30,925 bases of DNA from a virus. Each line of letters starts with the position of its first letter. Position 1 is the stretch's first letter. This document shows positions 25,141 through 30,715 of this stretch, piece by piece. A program made the translations under genes and the position numbers. The DNA is taken from the IMG/VR virus record IMGVR_UViG_3300049855_000530, positions 1-30,925 of that record; one strand, written 5' to 3'. Under the pieces are notes generated by a model. It saw only the letters and a list, made by a program, of their open reading frames with translations, was not told the origin of the DNA and did no database searches.

Positions 25141-25689
25141 TTATTGCATGACTTCGCGGCGGCGAAGTTCATAATAGCATCTCATCGTTGCCTCGATGTC
25201 AGCCTTCGCATCGTGCGCGCCGCCAAAATCGTCATGGAACAAGTGTCGGTGCAGCTCTTGGAGGGTAGGCCATTTCGGCTTCCCATATTGCCCCGGCAAA
25301 TTGACATGGTACATGGATCCTTTCATGGTGCAAGCGGTGTTTGGGAACTGTACAGGCAATCCGCAGCGGGTAAATTCCTGCCCCAACTGATCGATGTCGA
25401 AGCTGATGTTATGCCCGACGATCATCTTTGATTCGTCGATTGCTTTCTTTACTTCCAGCATCACCTCAAGCAGCGGACGGCCTTCGGCTTCGGCTTTTTC
25501 TTTTGTGATGCCATGCGCTTCAAACGCCTTCGGGTGCATCTCCCAAACGCCTTCGGGCTTGATCAGGCTGCATTTGGTGATGCCTTTTTTAATCCACGCG
25601 ATTTGGACGATGCGGGCTTCTTTCCCGATTCCTGTGGTTTCGGTGTCAAAGAAGAAAATGTCTTTGGGCATTATAGGTTCTTGATTCAT
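25141..25689 (-). CDS. DEDDh 3'-5' exonuclease (DnaQ-like)
   Basis: This 182-residue protein has the three exonuclease motifs of the DnaQ family: FDTETTG (14-20), GHNISFDIDQL (92-102) and AHDAKADIEAT (158-168). It hydrolyses DNA or RNA from the 3' end, and here may proofread or trim ends in phage replication and recombination. It is preceded by the leader AAACAACTATCAAAATG, also found before the gene at 26028. An in-frame ATG six codons later is a possible alternative start. Confidence 0.9.
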   Translation of the reverse strand: MNQEPIMPKDIFFFDTETTGIGKEARIVQIAWIKKGITKCSLIKPEGVWEMHPKAFEAHGITKEKAEAEGRPLLEVMLEVKKAIDESKMIVGHNISFDIDQLGQEFTRCGLPVQFPNTACTMKGSMYHVNLPGQYGKPKWPTLQELHRHLFHDDFGGAHDAKADIEATMRCYYELRRREVMQ

Positions 25690-25703
25690 TTTGATAGTTG
25701 TTT
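25687..25703 (-). repeat. Repeated translation leader, copy 1
   Basis: The 17 bases AAACAACTATCAAAATG, including the start codon, precede the DEDDh exonuclease gene and occur again before the gene at 26028. A nearby TTTTGGTTACG (plus-strand reading) is also shared. This may be a ribosome-loading leader of the A-rich Bacteroidetes type. Confidence 0.7.
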
Positions 25704-25719
25704 GTTTTGACGGTTTTGG

Positions 25720-26028
25720 TTACGAGAAAAAAACGGGGCGCTCTTGCATCCAGCGCCAAACGGCTTCGTTTATCCAAACCTCTGCCGCCCCCGGCTCCAG
25801 GTGCGAATAACCGTTTTCGGCCAGTATGGCGGCAGCTTGCTCTTCCGCGTCCGCACCTTCTATGATGTATCCATCCGACGTAAAAACAATTCCGTCCGCG
25901 ATTGCAGGGATATTGATTGCATTGCCGACAAGTTCGGCTGCATAGCCATCTATATCATGCCCGATTGTGTTGTAGCGCGGATCAGATGCCTCGGCCTCGA
26001 TGATTTCCGCTAGTTTGGTTCCGTTCAT
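25720..26028 (-). CDS. Hypothetical acidic protein, first gene of the recombination operon
   Basis: This 102-residue acidic protein is not recognised. Seen: helical ends, a central ADGIVFTSDGYIIEGADAEE turn-rich part (about 43-62), and an aromatic C-terminus (EVWINEAVWRWMQERPVFF). It is the first gene after the outward promoter at 26061-26101, about 30 bases from the predicted transcription start, so it is probably made early and in quantity. A small host-takeover or DNA-mimic role could be imagined for an acidic early protein, but nothing shows it. Confidence 0.6.
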   Translation of the reverse strand: MNGTKLAEIIEAEASDPRYNTIGHDIDGYAAELVGNAINIPAIADGIVFTSDGYIIEGADAEEQAAAILAENGYSHLEPGAAEVWINEAVWRWMQERPVFFS

Positions 26029-26042
26029 TTTGATAGTTGTTT
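26026..26042 (-). repeat. Repeated translation leader, copy 2
   Basis: Second copy of AAACAACTATCAAAATG, directly before the first gene of the minus-strand operon, identical to the copy at 25687-25703. Confidence 0.7.
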
Positions 26043-26060
26043 TGGTTACGTTTATTTGAA

Positions 26061-26101
26061 CAATACAAAAATATGCAAAAGAAAAGTTTAAAACAATATT
26101 T
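26061..26101 (-). promoter_or_regulatory. Outward promoter/operator element, copy 1, drives the minus-strand operon
   Basis: Read on the minus strand: TTG (26096-26094), 20 bases, then TATTTTTG (26073-26066), a full Bacteroidetes-type promoter. The whole 41-bp stretch matches 27962-28002 in inverted orientation at 40 of 41 positions, with 36 contiguous. The spacer contains GTTTTAAAC, a possible protein-binding palindrome. Transcription would begin near 26059. Confidence 0.8.
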
Positions 26102-26155
26102 TGCTTAAATATATTTTTCGGTGTGTTTTGCTTATATATAGCGTGTTTTGCTTAT
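26099..26155 (+). repeat. Three TTTTGCTTA direct repeats (possible operators)
   Basis: TTTTGCTTA occurs at 26099-26107, 26126-26134 and 26146-26154; the last two are within a longer identical GTGTTTTGCTTAT and are spaced by exactly 20 bases, about two helix turns. They lie between the divergent promoters and overlap the promoter of the small HTH gene, which is consistent with operator sites. Confidence 0.55.
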
Positions 26156-26160
26156 GTTTG
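26127..26160 (+). promoter_or_regulatory. Promoter of the excisionase-like HTH gene
   Basis: TTTG (26127-26130), 22 bases, then TATGTTTG (26153-26160) fits the Bacteroidetes promoter form with a slightly long spacer. The start codon follows 22 bases later. Two of the TTTTGCTTA repeats overlap it. Confidence 0.55.
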
Positions 26161-26182
26161 CATTAAACCAAACACTAAAACA

Positions 26183-26356
26183 ATGAAAGAGAAAGAAAAT
26201 GAAACGTACTACACCACGCAGCAAGTAGCTGCGAAGCTAAATATAGGCATAGCTACGGTACAGAAACACATCCGCGAGGGCCACATTAAAACGGTCAGGC
26301 CGCTGGGATTGACCAGAGTCGCGCAAAGCGAAATCGACCGCCTTCTGGGGCAATAA
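26183..26356 (+). CDS. Small excisionase/MerR-like helix-turn-helix protein
   Basis: This 57-residue protein is a single winged or simple HTH domain: YYTTQQVAAKLNIGIATVQK (about 9-28) and the typical end REGHIKTVRPLGLTRVAQSE (about 31-50). It matches the excisionase/MerR-type HTH family in length and pattern. ATG 26183 was chosen because an upstream in-frame ATG at 26123 lies in the promoter and repeats. No integrase is present, so it is more likely a transcription regulator, perhaps of the repeats upstream, than a recombination directionality factor. Confidence 0.75.
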   Translation: MKEKENETYYTTQQVAAKLNIGIATVQKHIREGHIKTVRPLGLTRVAQSEIDRLLGQ

Positions 26357-26385
26357 AAAAAGCCGCTCCCGAAACGGGGCGGCTT
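26357..26385. terminator. Terminator-like hairpin after the HTH gene
   Basis: AGCCGCTCCCG (26361-26371) pairs with CGGGGCGGCT (26375-26384) with one bulged T and an AAA loop. Only three T follow on the plus strand, but the A run before the stem gives seven U on the minus strand. It can end the HTH transcript weakly or stop minus-strand transcripts coming from the island. Confidence 0.6.
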
Positions 26386-26422
26386 TAACGGTTACATTTA
26401 GAAGCTTTATTTACTTTTTATT

Positions 26423-27901
26423 ATGCGCAAGATACTATTTTTAATGCTCCCCGTCAATTTTTCGGGCAGCATCTACTCAAAAGCCGCCACGGCGATATGT
26501 TTCCCAATCATAGCCGCCTGTTTTGCGGCATCCATCTGGTCAAACATGAAAGGTGTCGAGGTTCTTTTTGTGTCCGCTCCGGTGCCAGCGATAGATGCGG
26601 CCAAGACTGCAGTATGCTTCATTGATCCCTTAGCTTGGATGGCGTTTGTTCTTGCGATCGTTTCGGCGATCGCTTTCAGGAAACTTGAAACGTCTGAATC
26701 CAGTTTTCAAGGACTGGACGTGAAATCTTATAAGCGCCGATCACTGCTCGCGGCGACGATATTCGCAGCTATATGCGTATCGCTCACCTTCGCATCTTAT
26801 CGGCTTTCAGATGCGGGCGGGCAGGCCGGAGCGGGCGCTTATATAGACGAAAAGCACAAGCCCGAAGCGCTTGCAGGTATAGTGGACAAGCGCTTGCGGG
26901 CACTTAACGACGAAAAGCGGGCGCTTGCGGGCGCTTATGCCGACGTGCTTGCGGAGCTGAAAAGCGCACGGGCGGCAGCGGAAAAGACGGAAGCCGCGAC
27001 GGCGGGATGGGCTAGAAATGGCGAAAAGAACTGGGCGGATTACGCCAAAAACCAAGCTGCCGCGAAGGCGAAAAGCGAAGCCACGGCGAAAATAGAGGCC
27101 GTTCGGGCAGCAATCGCGGCAAAAGAATCAATCGCCGAGCGGGCGCACAACGACGCGCTCGAAGCGGAAAAACGGGCGCACGGGCAACAATCGGCGAAGC
27201 ACGAGCAACTTTCGGAAAGCGCGCGGGCGGCAATGGAAATAGCGGTAAGCTGCTGGACATTCGTAGGACTTGCGGCACAGGCGATCGCTTGCGCGCTTAC
27301 GTTCGGGCAATACGAATCGGTGGCATATTCGCTGCTTGTATATGAAATGAAAGAGCGCGCGGGCAACGCGAAAGAGATAGACAAGCAGCTGCTTGCTTTG
27401 TCGGCGGGTGCGCAAGCGGGCACACAAGCGGGTGCGCGGGCAATAGAAAACAGGCGCACAATCTATTTAAGGCGCGGGAACGGCGAACCGCCCGCGCGCT
27501 TGGATGCGGCCAAGGAAACGGTTGCTGTACAGGAAAGCGAACCGCCCGCGCGCCCGCAACAAGAACCGCAAGCACCCGTGGCGATACAGCAAGCACCCGC
27601 TCCAGTGCCCGTTATTGTCGAGCAAGCACCCGCAAGCGAAGAAGAAGAAGCGTTACGGGTGCTTGGATTGAACGGGCAAGGCATAAGGCTCGAATGGATC
27701 AGGATGTGGCGCGTCGCCTTGGCCGATCCTGGCCTTTTGGCGAAATCAAGAGATAACCCGGACGGAATGTCCAAGAAAGAAATCGCCTTAAAGTACGGAT
27801 GCGGTGAAACGCACATAGATAACCTTCGCCGATGCAGAAAGATAATCACCGACTATGCAGGATCAGAAGCCGCCTTTCTTGATGCGATACAAAAGATATA
27901 A
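26423..27901 (+). CDS. Four-pass membrane protein with coiled coil and C-terminal helix-turn-helix
   Basis: This 492-residue protein is not recognised as a known family. Seen: three hydrophobic segments (about 21-40, 64-85, 107-125), a long Ala/Glu/Lys-rich coiled coil (about 140-270), a fourth hydrophobic segment (272-294), a Pro/Ala/Gln-rich linker (about 355-405) and a C-terminal segment with a helix-turn-helix pattern, MSKKEIALKYGCGETHIDNL (449-468). An even number of passes would leave both ends in the cytoplasm, so the HTH could reach DNA. It lies alone between the two inverted promoter elements and ends at a strong terminator. A role in tethering DNA or a complex to the membrane is an inference. 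Confidence 0.65.
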   Translation: MRKILFLMLPVNFSGSIYSKAATAICFPIIAACFAASIWSNMKGVEVLFVSAPVPAIDAAKTAVCFIDPLAWMAFVLAIVSAIAFRKLETSESSFQGLDVKSYKRRSLLAATIFAAICVSLTFASYRLSDAGGQAGAGAYIDEKHKPEALAGIVDKRLRALNDEKRALAGAYADVLAELKSARAAAEKTEAATAGWARNGEKNWADYAKNQAAAKAKSEATAKIEAVRAAIAAKESIAERAHNDALEAEKRAHGQQSAKHEQLSESARAAMEIAVSCWTFVGLAAQAIACALTFGQYESVAYSLLVYEMKERAGNAKEIDKQLLALSAGAQAGTQAGARAIENRRTIYLRRGNGEPPARLDAAKETVAVQESEPPARPQQEPQAPVAIQQAPAPVPVIVEQAPASEEEEALRVLGLNGQGIRLEWIRMWRVALADPGLLAKSRDNPDGMSKKEIALKYGCGETHIDNLRRCRKIITDYAGSEAAFLDAIQKI

Positions 27902-27905
27902 ACCT

Positions 27906-27938
27906 AGCCCGCTCCTATACAGGCAGCGGGCTTTTTTT
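27906..27938 (+). terminator. Intrinsic terminator after the membrane-HTH gene
   Basis: AGCCCGCT (27906-27913) pairs perfectly with AGCGGGCT (27925-27932), with CCT/AGG pairing further inside, followed by T residues to 27938. It isolates the island from the promoter at 27962. Confidence 0.9.
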
Positions 27939-27961
27939 GCGCCTAAAAATATATTTGTGTG

Positions 27962-28002
27962 AAATATTGTTTTAAACTTTTCTTTTGCATATTTTTGCAT
28001 TG
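27962..28002 (+). promoter_or_regulatory. Outward promoter/operator element, copy 2, drives the ATPase operon
   Basis: TTG (27967-27969), 20 bases, then TATTTTTG (27990-27997) gives a complete Bacteroidetes-type promoter. It is the inverted copy of 26061-26101. Transcription would begin near 28004, leaving a leader of about 48 bases before the ATG at 28052. Confidence 0.8.
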
Positions 28003-28051
28003 TCGTTAAAGTAGCGGCAATCAAATACAAACCTCCAAAACAAACAACATT

Positions 28052-29143
28052 ATGAAAATCTCCAAAATCAGGCTAGAAAACATCGGCCTTATGCCTTCGC
28101 AGGAAATTGAAATCAAAGGCAACCACGTCCTTGTAACAGGACCCAACGCCCAAGGCAAAACCACTTTCGTCAAAGCATTCGAGCGCATCTGCACACCCTA
28201 CGGAAAACCCGGCTCCATGCCAGCCGACATCGTGGCGAACGGCGAAGCCCGAGGCGTAGCATCATTCTTTCTTGAAGACGGCACGAGAATAGAGTGGTCT
28301 AAATGGGAAAACGAACCCGAGCCTGTCGTGGTGATCACATACCCGGACGGCAAACAAAAATCAAAGCCCGCTCAAAAGCTGCTCGCGGAACTTTGCGGCC
28401 AAAGGGTTGATTTAAACAAAGAGTTCATCAGCACGACACCATCAGACCGCAAAGCCTTCATTGCCCGCATCAGCGGCATCGACTTGGAAAAACATGACAA
28501 GATGATCAAGGTAGCTGAAGATAACCGAACGTTGGTAAAACGCGAAGCGGATACGGCCAAAAAACGCGCGGAAGGCTACAATAGCACGATTCCCGCAATC
28601 CCCGTATCGGTAACGGAATTACAGGCGGCGCACGATGCGATCGTGGCACAGCAAGCGAAGCAAGAAAAAGAAAGCAGTGCGCTTGCTTCTTTGGAGCAAA
28701 CACTCGAAAGCAACAAAAAAGCGGGCAGCGACATGGTGCAACGAATTGATGCAATGAAAGCAGAAATTGCAGCGCTAGAGGAAAGGGTGCAAGACGTGAA
28801 AAAAGAAAACGGGGTGCTCCTAAAAAGGATTGCGGACGGGAAAGCGCACATCGAAGCGAACCACGAAGACTTGGCCACTAAATTAGAATCCGCAAGCAAG
28901 GCCATATCCGAGGCGGCAAACACAAACATCAAAATCGCTTTGAACGCCAAGGCAAAAGCCGACTACGATGCTTGGATAGCATCCAAAAAACAGGTAGAAG
29001 ATGCGGAAGCCGCCGTGGAAAAAGCAAGGGCCGCAAAAATAGAGGAAGCCTTTCTATCAGCGAAGAAGGCGAGCTTGTTTTCACGGACGCTCGCGGAACT
29101 ACGCTATCAATCGAATCAGCCAACGAAGCGGCCAAAACTATAA
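28052..29143 (+). CDS. SMC/RecF-like ATPase, N-terminal part (frame interrupted)
   Basis: This 363-residue reading frame carries the N-terminal half of an SMC/RecF/Rad50-like ATPase used in DNA metabolism. Seen: the opening KISKIRLENIGLM, Walker A GPNAQGKTT (30-38), and a coiled coil (about 185-330). The last 30 residues (SLFSRTLAELRYQSNQPTKR) do not fit, while the missing C-terminal lobe is encoded in the -1 frame, overlapping at 28972-29322. The frame therefore breaks at about 29035-29060. Either the ATPase is made by -1 frameshifting, or the gene carries a one-base indel, or the sequence has an error. The upstream part of the gene shows no other damage. Confidence 0.75.
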   Translation: MKISKIRLENIGLMPSQEIEIKGNHVLVTGPNAQGKTTFVKAFERICTPYGKPGSMPADIVANGEARGVASFFLEDGTRIEWSKWENEPEPVVVITYPDGKQKSKPAQKLLAELCGQRVDLNKEFISTTPSDRKAFIARISGIDLEKHDKMIKVAEDNRTLVKREADTAKKRAEGYNSTIPAIPVSVTELQAAHDAIVAQQAKQEKESSALASLEQTLESNKKAGSDMVQRIDAMKAEIAALEERVQDVKKENGVLLKRIADGKAHIEANHEDLATKLESASKAISEAANTNIKIALNAKAKADYDAWIASKKQVEDAEAAVEKARAAKIEEAFLSAKKASLFSRTLAELRYQSNQPTKRPKL

Positions 29144-29322
29144 TCGCCCTAAAATGCAGCTTGCAAGTTGTAGGCTCTGTCAAGTGCGTAGCCTTAGAGG
29201 TTTCGCACCTAGACAAGGCTTCCCGCGCGGAGGTATTCGCTTGGGCCACGGCAAATGACCTGCAAATATTTGCCGAGCGCGTAACTGACGATGACGCGCT
29301 GCAAATCCAAATCTTATCCTAA
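28972..29322 (+). pseudogene. SMC/RecF-like ATPase, C-terminal lobe in the -1 frame
   Basis: From about 29040 this frame encodes LSISEEGELVFTD, a helix SANEAAKTIIALK, and VKCVALEVSHLDKAS, a Walker-B/D-loop-like segment of the C-terminal ATPase lobe, ending in a strand-helix pattern usual for phage SMC-like proteins. The first 30 residues after the ATG at 28972 are very basic and look like a shadow of the upstream frame, so independent translation from that ATG is unlikely. It continues the preceding gene by a -1 shift near a run of five A (29035-29039). Confidence 0.7.
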
Positions 29323-29324
29323 CC

Positions 29325-29693
29325 ATGAAGCAAAAGCAAGAAAAATCACCAGCAACCGTGGCCGCGATTGAGCGCCACGGTTCGATTTCGGCGCTGGTCA
29401 GGCTTTCGGGCTTGCCTAGGCGACGCATAGAAAGCCTAGACGACGAAGCGCTGGAAGCGCTGTCCATGTCGTTTCCTGCGAATCAAGAACGTATCACACA
29501 CGAGGAACGAGAAGCGGCGCAATCGGCTTTTCGGGCATCAGGAAAAACGCTTTGGGCGGTGGCAAGAGAATTAGGTTATGATACCCAGACCCGATACGCA
29601 TCATTGTACGTAGCCCTAAACCGTAGCCAGTGGCATAGCCGGCACTCGAAAAAGTTGTTCAAGCACCTTTTAAGCCCGAAACAAGATGAATAA
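29325..29693 (+). CDS. Small basic protein, possible DNA-binding
   Basis: This 122-residue basic protein is not recognised. Seen: two short helical segments with HTH-like spacing (ISALVRLSGLPRRRIESL, about 21-38; and TLWAVARELGYDTQTRYASL, about 75-94). It starts two bases after the ATPase C-terminal frame and its end overlaps the kinase start by eight bases. The location in a DNA-processing operon suggests a DNA-binding or regulatory partner. Confidence 0.6.
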   Translation: MKQKQEKSPATVAAIERHGSISALVRLSGLPRRRIESLDDEALEALSMSFPANQERITHEEREAAQSAFRASGKTLWAVARELGYDTQTRYASLYVALNRSQWHSRHSKKLFKHLLSPKQDE

Positions 29694-30108
29694 AAAGCTG
29701 ATGATAATAATGCGCGGCCTTCCCGGGAGCGGGAAAAGCACGCTGGCGAAAGAACTGGTAGGAGATACGGGCGTGATTTGCTCCAGCGACTTCTACATGA
29801 TCGGGAAGGACGGGGAATACAAATATGACCCAGATAGGCTTCCCGAAACGCACGCGGCCTGCCAGCGGGCAGCGGAAGCGGCTTGCAAGCATCAGATAAG
29901 CCCTGTGATTATCGACAACACGAACCTAAGCGACTGGAGCACCATCGCATATAAACAGATGGCGCATAGCTACGGATACGATGTCGAATACCAAGAACCT
30001 AAAACGCCTTGGGCAAAAGACCCGGCGATATGCGCCGAAAAATGCAAGCACGCGGTGCCCGAGGTTTCAATAAGAAAGATGCTCCAGTTTTGGGAAAAGC
30101 ATCTCTAG
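29686..30108 (+). CDS. P-loop polynucleotide-kinase-like protein
   Basis: This 140-residue protein is a P-loop kinase of the polynucleotide kinase/NEDD4-binding-protein-2-like group. Seen: Walker A GLPGSGKST (11-19), SSDFY (33-37) in the position of the acidic substrate-site residues, and VIIDNTNL (74-81) typical of this group. Such enzymes phosphorylate 5'-hydroxyl ends of nucleic acids; a repair or RNA-healing role fits, though other small-molecule or zeta-toxin-like substrates are possible. No phosphatase domain is attached. It overlaps the preceding gene by eight bases and is followed by a structured intergenic element. Confidence 0.8.
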   Translation: MNKKLMIIMRGLPGSGKSTLAKELVGDTGVICSSDFYMIGKDGEYKYDPDRLPETHAACQRAAEAACKHQISPVIIDNTNLSDWSTIAYKQMAHSYGYDVEYQEPKTPWAKDPAICAEKCKHAVPEVSIRKMLQFWEKHL

Positions 30109-30111
30109 CAT

Positions 30112-30202
30112 AGGCCCGCGCGAACGTGCCATGCCGCCCCGTTGATTGTTGGGATAAAAGGCGGCAAAGCGGCATGGGTTAATCTAGTAGCGCGGGTTTT
30201 TT
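30112..30202 (+). ncRNA. Two-stem structured element ending in a terminator
   Basis: In the 115-base gap after the kinase gene, AGGCCCGCGC (30112-30121) pairs with GCGCGGGTTT (30190-30199), partly through G-U pairs, and encloses a perfect CCATGCCGC (30129-30137)/GCGGCATGG (30169-30177) helix. T residues continue to 30202. The loop contains GGCGGC (30160-30165), which can instead pair with GCCGCC (30133-30138), an alternative fold excluding the main inner stem. It can act as a terminator; the size and alternative pairings are more than a terminator needs, so a small RNA or switch is possible. Confidence 0.55.
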
Positions 30203-30223
30203 CAAATCAAAACCAATAAAACC

Positions 30224-30547
30224 ATGAAAAAACTACTCTTTACAGCGGCCTTCGCGGCTTGCTATGCGGCAACCACCGCCCAAACGATACCTGTCCAAGT
30301 GATCGAAGCTACCTGCGAAGGCGGCAAAGCTAGGGCTACCGTGACCAACGTCGGAACGGCACGGATAGACAGCGTAGAACTGCACTTTGAAGGTGCGAAC
30401 GTGATGATGCGCAAGCCGATAAAGCCTCAAGATGTTGCCCTTGTTTCCGTCCCCGGCTGCGGGTGCAAAGGCGTTCTTTACGGGATTGTCGTTTACATCG
30501 GCGGAGCGGGAACGGTTATCGGTAGGGATGAGTTTACCGCAAAATAA
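30224..30547 (+). CDS. Small secreted or periplasmic protein
   Basis: This 107-residue protein starts with a signal peptide: two Lys, a hydrophobic core (LLFTAAFAACYAAT) and a cleavage-like TTAQ near residue 20. The mature part is a small beta-rich domain with one Cys in ATCEGG and two in GCGCKG, which could form disulfides. It resembles CARDB-like or other small beta domains only in strand pattern. Alone after a structured element and before the replication promoter, it may alter the host envelope, for example block superinfection, but that is an inference. Confidence 0.6.
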   Translation: MKKLLFTAAFAACYAATTAQTIPVQVIEATCEGGKARATVTNVGTARIDSVELHFEGANVMMRKPIKPQDVALVSVPGCGCKGVLYGIVVYIGGAGTVIGRDEFTAK

Positions 30548-30560
30548 ACAGGCGGAAACC

Positions 30561-30591
30561 TTTGCTTTTTCGATAATTTTTGCTACATTTG
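30561..30591 (+). promoter_or_regulatory. Promoter of the replication operon
   Basis: TTTG (30561-30564), 19 bases, then TACATTTG (30584-30591) is a close match to the Bacteroidetes consensus. Transcription would begin near 30598, ahead of the leader described next. Confidence 0.75.
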
Positions 30592-30597
30592 CTTCGT

Positions 30598-30704
30598 AAT
30601 CGGTTTGAAGGTGGAAGCTCAAATTTGATTCTAAAATATCGGTATCGACACCGTAAAACCCTGCATCAAGCGCCGCTTCCACCGGTCTTTTTGCGGGGTT
30701 TTTT
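30598..30704 (+). promoter_or_regulatory. Leader RNA with mutually exclusive antiterminator and terminator pairings
   Basis: Two perfect or near-perfect helices interlock. A: GGTGGAAGC (30610-30618) pairs with GCTTCCACC (30675-30683). B: AAAACCCTGC (30655-30664) pairs with GCGGGGTTTT (30693-30702), one G-U pair, followed by T residues to 30704, an intrinsic terminator. The order A-B-A'-B' means A and B exclude each other in a simple fold, or form a pseudoknot. A small CGGT/ACCG hairpin (30640-30653) lies between. The terminator ends 12 bases before the replication gene, so it could decide whether that operon is transcribed. The trigger is unknown. Confidence 0.5.
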
Positions 30705-30715
30705 AATTTTATCCT

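Noticed and set aside
26099-26155. CRISPR array or replication iterons
   Set aside because: The repeats are only 9-13 bases, three copies, with unequal spacing and no associated cas gene; they overlap a promoter, so operators are more likely.
26183-26356. Integrated prophage with excisionase
   Set aside because: No integrase or attachment repeat was found, no host gene is present, and the ends join as a circle; the small HTH protein may simply be a regulator.
27012-27596. Several long minus-strand frames opposite the membrane-HTH gene
   Set aside because: They arise from GC-rich alanine codons on the plus strand; overlapping each other, they cannot all be genes and show no motifs.
28972-29034. 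Independent translation of the ATPase C-terminal frame from ATG 28972
   Set aside because: The first residues are a very basic shadow of the upstream frame and do not resemble a protein start of this family.
30233-30682. Minus-strand frame opposite the secreted protein and leader
   Set aside because: It crosses the promoter and the terminator leader, has no recognisable motif, and the plus strand has a better gene with a signal peptide.
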